Positions 38,155-46,670 of a stretch of DNA of 64,000 nucleotides are shown piece by piece. Below the pieces are notes generated by a model. It was not told the DNA's origin. It worked only from the letters and a program-made list of their open reading frames with translations, and made no database searches. Each line of letters starts with the position of its first letter. Positions within the stretch are counted from its first letter, which is position 1. A program made the position numbers and the translations under genes. Origin of the DNA: Maliibacterium massiliense (GTDB lineage: Bacteria > Bacillota > Clostridia > Christensenellales > Maliibacteriaceae). The DNA lies in NCBI RefSeq assembly GCF_900604345.1, contig NZ_LR026983.1, forward strand, positions 62,001 through 126,000, written 5' to 3'.

Positions 38155-39360
38155 ATGCATTGCACGCGAAAACTGACTGACGCCATCAACTGGGTGGGCG
38201 GATGCGACCGCCGGCTGGCATTGTTTGAAAACCTTTTCCCCATCCCCCGCGGCGTCTCGTACAATTCCTATATGATCCTCGATGAGAAGACAGCGCTGAT
38301 CGATACGGTGGACGCGTCGATCTCCCGCCAGTTTCTGGAGAACATCTACCATACCCTCGGCGGGCGGCCGCTAGACTATTTGGTGGTCAACCATATGGAG
38401 CCGGACCACTGCGCCAACATCGAGGAGCTGCTGCTGCGCTTCCCCCAGCTGAAGATTGTGGGCAACGCCAAAACGTTTACGTTTATCCATCAGTTTTACG
38501 ATATGGACCTGGACGGGCGCATGGTTATCGTCAAGGAAAACGATACCCTTGCGCTGGGCGCCCACACGCTGCGCTTTTACATGACGCCCATGATCCACTG
38601 GCCCGAAGTGATGATGACCTACGAGACGCGCGAGCGGATACTTTTCTCTGCAGACGCTTTCGGCACCTTTGGCGCGCTGGGCGGCAATCTGTTCAACGAC
38701 GAGATGGATTTTGACCGGGATTGGCTGGCGGATGCGCGCCGCTATTACTGCAACATCGTAGGCAAATATGGGCCGCAGGTGCAGGCCGCGCTCAAAAAGC
38801 TCTCGGGCCTGGATATCCGCATGATCTGTCCGCTGCACGGTCCCGTCTGGCGCAGTAACCTTGCGTATCTGCTGGACAAGTACGCCCGCTGGAGCAGCTA
38901 CACGCCGGAGGCGCGCGCAGTGGCGCTTTTGTACGGGTCCATGTACGGCAATACGGAAAACGCCGTCAATACCTTGGCTGCCGGCCTGGCGGATGCGGGC
39001 GTGCAAGACATCGCCGTCTACGACGTTTCCAGCACCCACGTCTCCACATTGATCGCCGAGGCGTTCCGCTGCAGTCATCTGATCCTTGCCGCGCCCACCT
39101 ACAATATGGGCGTATACCCTGCGATGCAGAACTTTCTGCACGATATGCAGGCGTTGAACCTGCAGAACCGCACCATCGCGCTGATTGAAAACGGCTCCTG
39201 GTCGCCCGCCAGCGCCAAGCTGATGCGCGCCCAGCTGGAGGGGATGAAGCAGATGCGCATATTGGAGCCCGTGGTCACCATCAGGTCCTCTGTCAAGGCG
39301 GAGAGCCTGGCTGCACTTGCGCAGCTGCAACAGAGCCTTCTGGCCTCGCTCGACGAATAA
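38155..39360 (+). CDS. fprA: FprA family A-type flavoprotein (flavodiiron protein)
   Basis: 401 residues. N-terminal metallo-beta-lactamase-like diiron domain with HMEPDHC (H80, E82, D84, H85), the IHWPEVMMTYE His, SADAFG Asp and CPLHGPVWR His; C-terminal flavodoxin domain from about residue 255 (LLYGSMYGNTENAV, APTYNMGVYP). Reduces O2 or NO in anaerobes. The ATG at 38155, with AAAGGA about 10 nt upstream, is chosen over a 20-codon extension. Electron donor (rubredoxin) is not in the window. Confidence 0.95.
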   Translation: MHCTRKLTDAINWVGGCDRRLALFENLFPIPRGVSYNSYMILDEKTALIDTVDASISRQFLENIYHTLGGRPLDYLVVNHMEPDHCANIEELLLRFPQLKIVGNAKTFTFIHQFYDMDLDGRMVIVKENDTLALGAHTLRFYMTPMIHWPEVMMTYETRERILFSADAFGTFGALGGNLFNDEMDFDRDWLADARRYYCNIVGKYGPQVQAALKKLSGLDIRMICPLHGPVWRSNLAYLLDKYARWSSYTPEARAVALLYGSMYGNTENAVNTLAAGLADAGVQDIAVYDVSSTHVSTLIAEAFRCSHLILAAPTYNMGVYPAMQNFLHDMQALNLQNRTIALIENGSWSPASAKLMRAQLEGMKQMRILEPVVTIRSSVKAESLAALAQLQQSLLASLDE

Positions 39361-39378
39361 AGAGCGTGACACAGATAA

Positions 39379-39410
39379 GCGTCCCTCCCCCTCGGGCGGG
39401 GCGCTTTTTC
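39379..39410 (+). terminator. Terminator after fprA
   Basis: Arms 39379-39385 and 39398-39404 (GCGTCCC/GGGGCGC) followed by TTTTT on the plus strand. Confidence 0.75.
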
Positions 39411-39413
39411 TAT

Positions 39414-40060
39414 GGCTTTATTATGCATGGTTTCAGTCATCACAAAGTAGCCAAGGGTTTTGTTTGGTGCTGGACGCCCCGGAAAAGGGGCTGCCGAAGA
39501 TCTTTTTCATCGCCACAATCAGGACAGCTGCACGTCCCACAAGGATGCTTTGCATCGTTCGGATGCAATCTCTTCCTATCCAGTCAAGTCTTGCGTATGC
39601 AGCGCCTGCAACATCCTGCCGAAGGATTGGCAAGCAGACAATAAAGGTTTTCGCCGGCTGAAAAGAAGGCAAATGGTGTTCCACTTTGCCCTGACTGTCG
39701 CTATCTTTTAAAAGGGGCAAACAAAAAGTGCGCAATATTAAGGCGCGATTAAAGCAGCTCGATAAAACGAAATGCTTCAATGCCCAAGCATCTGGTGTAT
39801 TTTCTCCACATATAAACTGGGGTGATTGATGCTGAGGTCGTCGTGATAAAAGCCACGCATAACTTTTAAATAGACATTTGCAGCAGTCTGACAGATGATT
39901 TCGGTCGATTTTTGTGCATTAAGCAAACGCGTCCACTGCCACGCAATTGCGCGCGGCTTTCACCTTGAAACCCCTTTTCGCCCATCCCATGCGTATGGCT
40001 GCCAGCGTTTTTTTTCGCGCGCAGCAAGCGCCCCATGCGGTAGTTTATGCACGACTTTCG
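39414..40060. other. Gene-free stretch
   Basis: About 650 bp between the fprA terminator and the hairpin after the RpiB-like genes. It looks more A+T-rich than its surroundings. Short frames exist in several phases but none has a ribosome site, length or motif that supports a gene, and no mobile-element ends were recognised. It could be eroded former coding DNA. Confidence 0.5.
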
Positions 40061-40112
40061 CATAGAAACAGGGGCGCCGCCCACACGTGCGCAAGCGCCC
40101 CCTGCTTCTATG
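40061..40112 (-). other. Long hairpin after the RpiB-like operon
   Basis: Arms 40061-40077 and 40095-40112 pair over about 16 bp with one bulge and one wobble. On the minus strand no T-run follows, so it may protect the 3' end of the liv/RpiB transcript or mark a processed end. Confidence 0.45.
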
Positions 40113-40129
40113 GAGAAGGAATGCATTTT

Positions 40130-40594
40130 TTAGATCAGGCCGATGTACGCCTCCTTGAAATACCGCTGATCCGCTGCACGCAGGCTGTCGAGGCTGGCCT
40201 GGTAGGCCGGATCAAACGGCGTATCCAAAAACGTTTCCACCATCTCGATGGCCAGCGTGGACCCCGTAATGCGCGCGCCGATCGCCAGCACGTTCATATC
40301 TGTCTGCTGCCTGCCCAGCGCGACCTGCGTGGGGTCGTCGCAGCGGCCGCAGCGGATGCCCGGGTATTTGTTGGCCGCAAGGCCAATACCGATGCCGCTG
40401 CCGCAGAAGATGATCGCCCGCTTGGCCTTGCCCGTTAGCATGAAACGGCAGGTCTTATCCACAAAGTAGGAAAAGTACGTAACCTCCATATCGTAGTTGC
40501 CCAAATCCACGTACGCCTCGCCACGCGCGTCCAGATACTGCATGACGGCGTGCTTGAGCGTGTAGGCCGCCTGATCGCTGCACAGTGCTATCAT
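40130..40594 (-). CDS. RpiB/LacA/LacB family protein (paralog C, keeps catalytic Cys)
   Basis: 154 residues. Sugar-phosphate isomerase fold: CSDQAAYTLKHAV at the start, then IIFCGSGIGIGLAANKYPGIR carrying the catalytic Cys of the RpiB CGTGIG loop, then GRQQTDMNVLAIGAR, where the catalytic His of the usual QHN/EHN is Gln. The DH of SDHAGF is DQ. It is the last of three tandem family members, 4 bp from the next, behind a Liv-type transporter. A role as one subunit of a LacAB-like heteromer is inferred. The frame is open upstream, but the ATG at 40594 is family-consistent. Confidence 0.85.
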   Translation of the reverse strand: MIALCSDQAAYTLKHAVMQYLDARGEAYVDLGNYDMEVTYFSYFVDKTCRFMLTGKAKRAIIFCGSGIGIGLAANKYPGIRCGRCDDPTQVALGRQQTDMNVLAIGARITGSTLAIEMVETFLDTPFDPAYQASLDSLRAADQRYFKEAYIGLI

Positions 40595-40598
40595 CGTC

Positions 40599-41069
40599 TC
40601 ACCCCTCGCTCGGCGCTTCGTCTTTTCTGTACACCGCGCGCATCGCGTCCAGCTCCGCCAGCCGCTCTGCGTGCCCGTCCCCGTCAAAGGGCGTCTTCAG
40701 CCAGACGTCCACGCACGCAAGCGCCACCGCCGCGCCCGTAATGCGCCCGCCGAAGCAGAGCACGTTGGCGTCGTTATGCCGGCGCGTCATGCGGGCGGAG
40801 TATACCTCTCCCACCTGCGCGGCGCGCACCTCTTTGATTTTGTTGGCGACGATGCACACCCCCACGCCGCTTGCATCGATGAGAATGCCGCGGTCGTATT
40901 CGCCCGAGGCCACCGCCTCGCCCACCTTCTGCGCGTAGACGGCGTAATCCGCGCGCTCCAATTCGTAACAGCCAAAGTCGAAAAAGGCAATGCCCTGCGC
41001 GCGCAGGTGGTTGATGATGGCCTCCTTGAGAATATATCCTTCCCTATCTGCGCCAATGGCTACGCGCAT
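40599..41069 (-). CDS. RpiB/LacA/LacB family protein (paralog B, keeps His)
   Basis: 156 residues. MRVAIGADREGYILKEAI, RADYAVYAQKVG, then ILIDASGVGVCIVANKI where the RpiB loop CGTGIG is DASGVG (catalytic Cys lost), followed by an intact TRRHNDANVLCFGGR with the catalytic His. A 'D-x-[AS]-G-x-G' loop is also seen in tetrulose-phosphate isomerase members of the family. Overlaps the start-side paralog A by 10 bp, so translation is coupled. Confidence 0.87.
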   Translation of the reverse strand: MRVAIGADREGYILKEAIINHLRAQGIAFFDFGCYELERADYAVYAQKVGEAVASGEYDRGILIDASGVGVCIVANKIKEVRAAQVGEVYSARMTRRHNDANVLCFGGRITGAAVALACVDVWLKTPFDGDGHAERLAELDAMRAVYRKDEAPSEG

Positions 41070-41557
41070 CCATGGTCCCCCCTTGCATACATGTCATCCA
41101 GCGCGGCCACGTCCGCGTTGCGGCGCGCAAACACGCCACCTGCAAACGGCTCGGCTAAAAACTTCCAGACGGATTCCATCGCCACGCCAAAGGCCGTGGT
41201 GTCGGTGGCGATGGCCAGTGTGTTGACGTCGTTTTCCCTGCGCCCCAGCGTTACGCGCGTGGGCTTGTCGCCCAGCGCGCAGCGCACGCCCAAGTGCTTG
41301 TTGAGCGCAAGCACCGCGTCGTTTCCCTGGCAAGTGACCACAATGCCCCGACTGCACGCGCCGCTTAAAACCGCCTCACATACGGCGGCGGCAGCCGCGT
41401 TGACATCGCGCTGGCCCAGGTCCGTATATGCGATGCCGCACTCATGCAGATAATCGCACAGCAGGCCCAGCATCGGGTAGCTATGCGCGTCGCCTGCCAG
41501 CGCCACGCGTCCGGCAAAGCCGCTTATGGGCGCACCGCCCGTGATGATGACATTCAT
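41060..41557 (-). CDS. RpiB/LacA/LacB family protein (paralog A, most divergent)
   Basis: 165 residues. The family fold is recognisable (RVALAGDAHSYPMLGLLCDYL, YTDLGQRDV, then VVTCQGNDAVLALNKHLGVRCAL and LGRRENDVNTLAI) but the glycine loop is broken (CQGND for CGTGIG) and the His is Glu. It also has an N-terminal extension MNVIITGGAPISGFAG. The ATG at 41557 has AGGAG 8 nt upstream. It may be a structural or regulatory subunit. Confidence 0.8.
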   Translation of the reverse strand: MNVIITGGAPISGFAGRVALAGDAHSYPMLGLLCDYLHECGIAYTDLGQRDVNAAAAAVCEAVLSGACSRGIVVTCQGNDAVLALNKHLGVRCALGDKPTRVTLGRRENDVNTLAIATDTTAFGVAMESVWKFLAEPFAGGVFARRNADVAALDDMYARGDHGCA

Positions 41558-41607
41558 AGCATCCGCTCCTTTATACATGTCTTACTCAAAGCATCTTGGA
41601 TGGACGC

Positions 41608-42330
41608 CTATTGCCGCGCGTCATGACCCTGGAAATAAGATTTGATCATGTCCTCATCCTTGGCAAGCGCCGAAACCTCGCCCTCGTTGACAATCACACC
41701 CGAGGAGAGCACATACGCGTAGTCCGCCACGCCCAGGGCCATGTTGGTGTTCTGTTCCACCAGAAACACCGTGGTGCCGCTCTTGTTGATCTGGGCGATC
41801 GTCTCGTAAATCTGTTCCACAATGATGGGCGCAAGGCCCATGGAGGGCTCGTCGAGCATCAGCACCTTCGGTTTGGCCATCAGGCCGCGCATGATGGCCA
41901 GCATCTGCTGCTCGCCACCCGAGAGGGTGCCCGCCTGCTGCTTACGCCGCTCCTTCAAGCGCGGGAAGAGGTTGAGCACCAGTTCGATGTCCTCATCAAT
42001 GGCCTTTTTGTTTTTATTGAAGTACGCACCCATGATCAGGTTTTCGCGCACCGTCAGCCCCGGGAACACCCCGCGGCCCTGCGGCACCTGGATAATGCCC
42101 CGCTTGACGATGGCGTCAGGCTTGAGGCGGGAGATTTCCTCCCCTTCAAAGACGATGCTTGCGCGGTGCGACATGTGCAATAGGCCGGAAATGGACATCA
42201 TGGTCGTGGTTTTACCTGCGCCGTTGGGACCCAGCAGCGTGACGAATTGCCCCTGCGAAATCTCCAGGTGCACGCCGTTTAAAACCTGCGCCTTGCCGTA
42301 GAACGCGTCCAGATTAGAGATTTTCAACAT
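41608..42330 (-). CDS. livF: Liv/HAAT-type ABC transporter ATPase LivF
   Basis: 240 residues. Walker A GPNGAGKTT, signature LSGGEQQML, Walker B VLMLDEPSMGLAP, H-loop VEQN: a LivF-type ATPase, including the QGRGVFPGLTVRENL Q-loop region. It energises uptake through LivH/LivM. The ATG at 42330 with AGGGAGG upstream overlaps the livG 3' end by 17 bp. Confidence 0.93.
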   Translation of the reverse strand: MLKISNLDAFYGKAQVLNGVHLEISQGQFVTLLGPNGAGKTTTMMSISGLLHMSHRASIVFEGEEISRLKPDAIVKRGIIQVPQGRGVFPGLTVRENLIMGAYFNKNKKAIDEDIELVLNLFPRLKERRKQQAGTLSGGEQQMLAIMRGLMAKPKVLMLDEPSMGLAPIIVEQIYETIAQINKSGTTVFLVEQNTNMALGVADYAYVLSSGVIVNEGEVSALAKDEDMIKSYFQGHDARQ

Positions 42331-43120
42331 GCGCAGCACCTCCCTTGCCCAGATACGCCTCAATGACCTGCGGGTCGCGTTCAATGTCCGCAAAGGCGCC
42401 CTCGGCGATCTTTACGCCGTTGTTGAGCACCGCCACGCGGTCGGTCACGCCGCGCACCAAGTCCATGATGTGTTCGATCAGGATGACCGTAAGGCCCGTC
42501 GCGCTGATCGTTTTGATCAGCTGGTTGAGATGCTCGATTTCCACAGCGTTCATGCCGGCTGCCGGCTCATCCAGCAGCAGGATCTGCGGCCTGGTCGCCA
42601 TGGCGCGGGCGATCTCGAGCAGCCGCTGCTGCGCGTAGGGCAGGTTGCCCGCAATCGTGTCCTTGCGCTCTAAGAGGCCCACCAACGCCAGCAGCTCTTC
42701 CGCGCGCTGGCGGTACATCTGCTGTTCCTTGACAAACGCCCGCGTGTGCAGCAAAGTGTGCACCAGTTTTTTTTCATAGAGCCGGTGGCTGCCGATGAGC
42801 ACGTTGTCCAGCACGGTGCGGGCGCGAAACAGCCGCACATTTTGAAAGGTGCGTGCGATGCCCTCGTTGCATATCTTTTCCGAGGATACGCCCGAGATAT
42901 CCCGCTGGCCGAGCAGAATCTTTCCGCCGTCAGGCTTATACACGCCGGTGATCACGTTGAGCAGCGTGGTCTTGCCCGAGCCGTTGGGGCCGATGATGGC
43001 CACCACCTCGCCCGCGTGGATATCCAGCGATACATCATCGAGCGCTACGATGCCCCCGAAGCGCTTGGTCACGTGCTGGATGTGCAGTGTGGAAGCTTCG
43101 TTTCTGACAGCTGCGCTCAC
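42314..43120 (-). CDS. livG: Liv/HAAT-type ABC transporter ATPase LivG
   Basis: 268 residues. KRFGGIVALDDVSLDIHAGEVVAIIGPNGSGKTTLLN (Walker A in GPNGSGKTT), GIARTFQNVRLF Q-loop, Walker B ILLLDEPAAGMN, H-loop IEHIMDLV. The ABC signature is replaced by NLPYAQQRLLEIARA, as is usual in LivG. The start overlaps the livM stop by 4 bp. Confidence 0.93.
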   Translation of the reverse strand: MSAAVRNEASTLHIQHVTKRFGGIVALDDVSLDIHAGEVVAIIGPNGSGKTTLLNVITGVYKPDGGKILLGQRDISGVSSEKICNEGIARTFQNVRLFRARTVLDNVLIGSHRLYEKKLVHTLLHTRAFVKEQQMYRQRAEELLALVGLLERKDTIAGNLPYAQQRLLEIARAMATRPQILLLDEPAAGMNAVEIEHLNQLIKTISATGLTVILIEHIMDLVRGVTDRVAVLNNGVKIAEGAFADIERDPQVIEAYLGKGGAAHVENL

Positions 43121-44124
43121 GATATCACCGCCTTTTTGTTGGTTTTCTTTTCCTTATACCAGGCGCGGATGCGCTCGGAGTACTTCTTCCAGGGCACCAG
43201 CACCACAATGAGGATGATGATGTTGAGAATCATCATGTAGTATTCCTGCAGGAAGCGCAGCACCTCGGGCGCGAGCGTCACGGCAAGCGCGCAGAGCGTG
43301 CCCCCGATTACCGAATCGCTGCCGCCCAGCACCGCCATGCTGAAGAGATTGAAGGACTGCGCGCTTGCGAACATATCCGGGGAGAGATACCCTAGGAAGT
43401 GGGCGAACAGCGCGCCCGCCACACCGCTGAAGAACGCGGCAAAGGTAAAGGAGATGGTCTTCATACGCCGCACGTTGACGCCCATCAGGCTTGCGGCCAC
43501 CTCGTCCTCCTTGATGGCGTAAAACGCGCGCCCGTACTGGGATTTTTTGATGCGGTTTGCCGCGATGCCCACAAGCACCACCACCGCCAGCAGCAACAGG
43601 TACCAGATAAAGTTGTTCGTCATGCCCAGATAGCCGATGTACTTTGTCTTGACGTTGATGCCCGGTATATTGAGGGTGCCCGACGGTCCGCCCGTAAGCG
43701 ATACCAGGTTGATCGCAAGCAGGCGCACGATCTCGCCGAAGGCTACAGTGGAGATGGAAAGAAACGGCCCCGTCAGCTTGAACGACGGGATGCTGATCAT
43801 CGCGCCGAACAGGCTGGCAAGCAGGATGCCCCCGCATACCGAGACCATCACCGGCAGCCCCAGCTGGATGGACAGGATGGCCGATGTATAGGCGCCGATG
43901 GCGAAAAACGCCATGTTGCCCAGGCTGACCTGTCCGGTAAAGCCGTAGAGGATCACCAGGCCTATCACCGCGATGGCATTTAAAAAGCCGCGGTCAAAGA
44001 TGTAAATCAGGAAGTCCTGCGTGCCGCCGCTCTGGCGCATCACCGAGAAGACGAACGGGAAGAGCAGAAGCAGCAGCATGACCACAAGCGTCATGTTCTT
44101 TTTCAGCCATTGCAAGCATTTCAT
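43117..44124 (-). CDS. livM: Liv/HAAT-type ABC transporter permease LivM
   Basis: 335 residues, about nine membrane helices. NAIAVIGLVILYGFTGQVSLGNMAFFAIGAY near the N-terminus and YGRAFYAIKEDEVAASLMGVNVRRMKTISF (the EAA-like coupling loop) are LivM marks. The ATG at 44124 with TAGGTGA upstream is preferred; a GTG three codons earlier sits directly after the livH stop. Confidence 0.92.
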   Translation of the reverse strand: MKCLQWLKKNMTLVVMLLLLLFPFVFSVMRQSGGTQDFLIYIFDRGFLNAIAVIGLVILYGFTGQVSLGNMAFFAIGAYTSAILSIQLGLPVMVSVCGGILLASLFGAMISIPSFKLTGPFLSISTVAFGEIVRLLAINLVSLTGGPSGTLNIPGINVKTKYIGYLGMTNNFIWYLLLLAVVVLVGIAANRIKKSQYGRAFYAIKEDEVAASLMGVNVRRMKTISFTFAAFFSGVAGALFAHFLGYLSPDMFASAQSFNLFSMAVLGGSDSVIGGTLCALAVTLAPEVLRFLQEYYMMILNIIILIVVLVPWKKYSERIRAWYKEKKTNKKAVIS

Positions 44125-44133
44125 ACCCGTCAC

Positions 44134-45120
44134 CTACACTTTCTCGACGATATCCAGCTTGAACAGGCCCTTGGGCCTGAACAGCAGGAAGAAGATCAGC
44201 AGCGAGTAGGTAATGATGTCCTTCATCTGCGAGGATACAACCGTGGCGCTGAACGTCTCGACGATGCCGATGATCAGGCCGCCCACGATGGCGCCCACAG
44301 GGCTGCCGAAGCCGCCCACGATATTGGCCGCAAACGCCTTGGTGCCAAAGGACAGACCCATCTCCGTCGAGGCATAAAAGATGCAGCCGGAAAGCGAGCC
44401 GGCCAGCCCCGCGATCAGGGCGGAAAGGCCGAACACCAGCGATACGATCTGGTTGGTTTTGACGCCCATCAGCGCCGCAGAAGTGCGGTTCTGCGTGGTG
44501 GCGCGCATGGCGATGCCCACCTTGGTCTTGCGGTAGAGAAAGAGCAGCGTCAGCATCAGCACAAGGCAGATGCCGATGATCCAAAACACGTGGGGCATGA
44601 TGACGATGCCGCCGGGCAGCGTGATGGGATTGCTGCCAAAGGGGTTGGGATACGTCAGCGGGATCGTGCCCCAGATAAAGCGCGCCCCGAAGCGCAGCGT
44701 CAGCGCCAGTGCGATGAAGCTGATCAGCGACTTTTGCGCCACCGCATTCTGCTTGCGCAGGGAGTTGACCACGAGTTTTTCCATGGCAATGCCAAAGAGA
44801 AACATCAGCGCCATCACCACCAGCAGCGATACCCAAAAGGGCAGGCGCAGGGTGGATACGCACGTGTAGGTCACATAGGCGGCGATCATCACATAGTCGC
44901 CGTTTGCAAAGTTGAACACACCCGCTGCGTTCCATATCAGCGTGATGCCCAGTGCGGGCAACGCGTATAAAATGCCGATCGATATACCGCCGATAAACAG
45001 TTGGGCGATGTTGGTCCATGTCAAATCAAAAAACAGAATGAAAATGGCAATCAATACTGCGATGACGGCAATGAGAATGAGCGCCGTGATCCAGTATCTT
45101 GAGCGCTTGTTGTCGTTCAA
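44134..45120 (-). CDS. livH: Liv/HAAT-type ABC transporter permease LivH
   Basis: 328 residues, about eight helices. GGISIGILYALPALGITLIW..GVFNFANGDYVM and TKVGIAMRATTQNRTSAALMGVKTNQIV (coupling loop) are typical LivH. The start is TTG (45120) with AGGGGGA 7 nt upstream. A 143-bp gap separates it from livJ; no terminator is clear there. Confidence 0.92.
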   Translation of the reverse strand: MNDNKRSRYWITALILIAVIAVLIAIFILFFDLTWTNIAQLFIGGISIGILYALPALGITLIWNAAGVFNFANGDYVMIAAYVTYTCVSTLRLPFWVSLLVVMALMFLFGIAMEKLVVNSLRKQNAVAQKSLISFIALALTLRFGARFIWGTIPLTYPNPFGSNPITLPGGIVIMPHVFWIIGICLVLMLTLLFLYRKTKVGIAMRATTQNRTSAALMGVKTNQIVSLVFGLSALIAGLAGSLSGCIFYASTEMGLSFGTKAFAANIVGGFGSPVGAIVGGLIIGIVETFSATVVSSQMKDIITYSLLIFFLLFRPKGLFKLDIVEKV

Positions 45121-45263
45121 GCGAAATCCCCCTTTCGGGCGGGCCTCACTGCCTTTAAAAAACAGACGGGCGATCCATCCCCCTTGCTGCGTGCAGACTG
45201 CGCGCCCGTAAAGGGGTTGGCCGCCCGCGTCCGATTTTCAACGCGCAGTGCCTGCCGGCATGT

Positions 45264-46472
45264 TTAGCCAACCGGTCCGACATACTCCCACACGCCGTTC
45301 TTAAACTGCGCAAGGGATTGTGTAAAGACCATGTCTCCCTTTTCGTCGGATTTGTACGTGGCCAGCAGGCCTTCGTATTCCACCTTGCTGAAGCCCTCGG
45401 CAATCTGCTCTTTGGTGGTGCCGTACTCACTGAGCACCTTGGCCACCAGATACGTCATATCATAGTAGGCGACCGCGTGATTGAGCGGCTCCACACCGTG
45501 AGCGTCCTTGAACTTTTTGACAAACGTCTGCAAATCAGGGTCCGGATCAGTGGGCACAAAGGGCGTCAGGATGGTCAGGCCCTCCAGCGCGTCCGCACCC
45601 GCCAGCTCCAGCACCATGTCGCCGCCCATCGAGGAGCCGGCGTACATCGGCACATCCAGGCCGAGCTCGTGCGCCTGGCGCAGGAATTTGGCGCCCTCCA
45701 CCTCCTTGGCCACCACAATCAGCGCGTCCAAGTTGGCGTTTTTCAGTTTGGTGATCTGCGAGCTAAAGTCCGTATCGCCGATGTTGCAGGTCTCCTTGAG
45801 CACAAATTCCTTGCCGGACTGCTTGTAGGCAGGCTCCATCGTGTTGAGGAAGCCTAGGCCGTAGTCCTCATTGGTGTAGAAGTAGCCGACCTTGTCGTAA
45901 TCCTTGACCGCGTCGATCATGTTCAGGGCGGTGGTATCGTCATTGGGGCGCACGCGCCACACCGTTTTATAGCCCTGACCCGTGACCTTGGCGTTGGTGC
46001 CGCTCACGATCAGCGGCACCTTGTTCTGCGCCGCATAGGGCAGTCCGGCCAGCACCAGGTTGCTGGAGTCCGGCCCCATGATGATCTGCGCCTTGTTCTG
46101 GTCGACAGCCTTTTTGACGGCTGTCAGCGCCTGGTCGGCGGTCTGCTGGTCGTCAATGACGTTGAATTTGAGCTCCGCGCCGTTGATGCCGCCCGCATCG
46201 TTGATCTCCTGGCGAGCCATCTCCGCGCCCTTGACGATCTGATCGCCGATGGTGGCGTTGGTGCCCGTCAGCGTAGCGACAAAGGACACCTCCACCGGCG
46301 CTTTGCTGGGATCCAGCTTGCCGGCACCTGCGCTGCCCTGCGCTGATTGTGAGGCCGATGCACTGGCTGATGGCGACTGCGAGGCTTCCGGCGGCGCGTC
46401 GCATCCTACCAATGCCATCGACAGGGACAGTACGAGAACCAGTGCCAGTGTCAACAGTTTTCTTGTTTTCAT
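45264..46472 (-). CDS. livJ: Liv-type substrate-binding lipoprotein
   Basis: 402 residues. Lipoprotein signal peptide with lipobox LVGC (C24), a Ser/Ala/Gln-rich linker to about residue 50, then a type I periplasmic-binding fold (VSFVATLTGTNATIGDQIVKGAEMARQEIND, IIMGPDSSNLVLAG, YFYTNEDYGLGFLNTM). Such proteins bind branched-chain amino acids, amides, aromatic acids or other small organics. The ligand here is not known; the link to sugar-phosphate isomerase-like genes makes a non-amino-acid ligand possible. Confidence 0.9.
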   Translation of the reverse strand: MKTRKLLTLALVLVLSLSMALVGCDAPPEASQSPSASASASQSAQGSAGAGKLDPSKAPVEVSFVATLTGTNATIGDQIVKGAEMARQEINDAGGINGAELKFNVIDDQQTADQALTAVKKAVDQNKAQIIMGPDSSNLVLAGLPYAAQNKVPLIVSGTNAKVTGQGYKTVWRVRPNDDTTALNMIDAVKDYDKVGYFYTNEDYGLGFLNTMEPAYKQSGKEFVLKETCNIGDTDFSSQITKLKNANLDALIVVAKEVEGAKFLRQAHELGLDVPMYAGSSMGGDMVLELAGADALEGLTILTPFVPTDPDPDLQTFVKKFKDAHGVEPLNHAVAYYDMTYLVAKVLSEYGTTKEQIAEGFSKVEYEGLLATYKSDEKGDMVFTQSLAQFKNGVWEYVGPVG

Positions 46473-46605
46473 TGCGGTTCCTCCTAACGGTTCGTCGATG
46501 TGTTCTGACGATGTCCCTACCAGATGGTGCTTGTTCGTTTGACGTTCACGGATATTGTTTTTTCTGCAAACCTTGCGTGTCCGGTGCGCCTACCCCCTTT
46601 TCTAC

Positions 46606-46611
46606 ATTATA
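46606..46611 (-). promoter_or_regulatory. Possible -10 of the livJ promoter
   Basis: TATAAT on the minus strand, about 135 bp before livJ; no convincing -35 at 16-18 bp, so activation or a different element may be needed. No copy of the IclR half-site is seen here. Confidence 0.35.
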
Positions 46612-46670
46612 CAAAACGGTGATCTGCCTATCTGTGCCGCTTTGCGTGCAAAACGCTGTACGTCAAGCGG

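Noticed and set aside
39433..39780. 115-codon minus-strand frame after fprA
   Set aside because: No ribosome site, no motif, and overlapped by equal-length frames in other phases.
40002..40030. T-run of eight at 40010-40020 as a plus-strand terminator
   Set aside because: No plus-strand gene precedes it after the fprA terminator, and the adjoining stem is only 3-4 bp.
45121..45263. Terminator between livJ and livH
   Set aside because: Only weak GC-rich pairing and no T-run; read-through of the operon is assumed.
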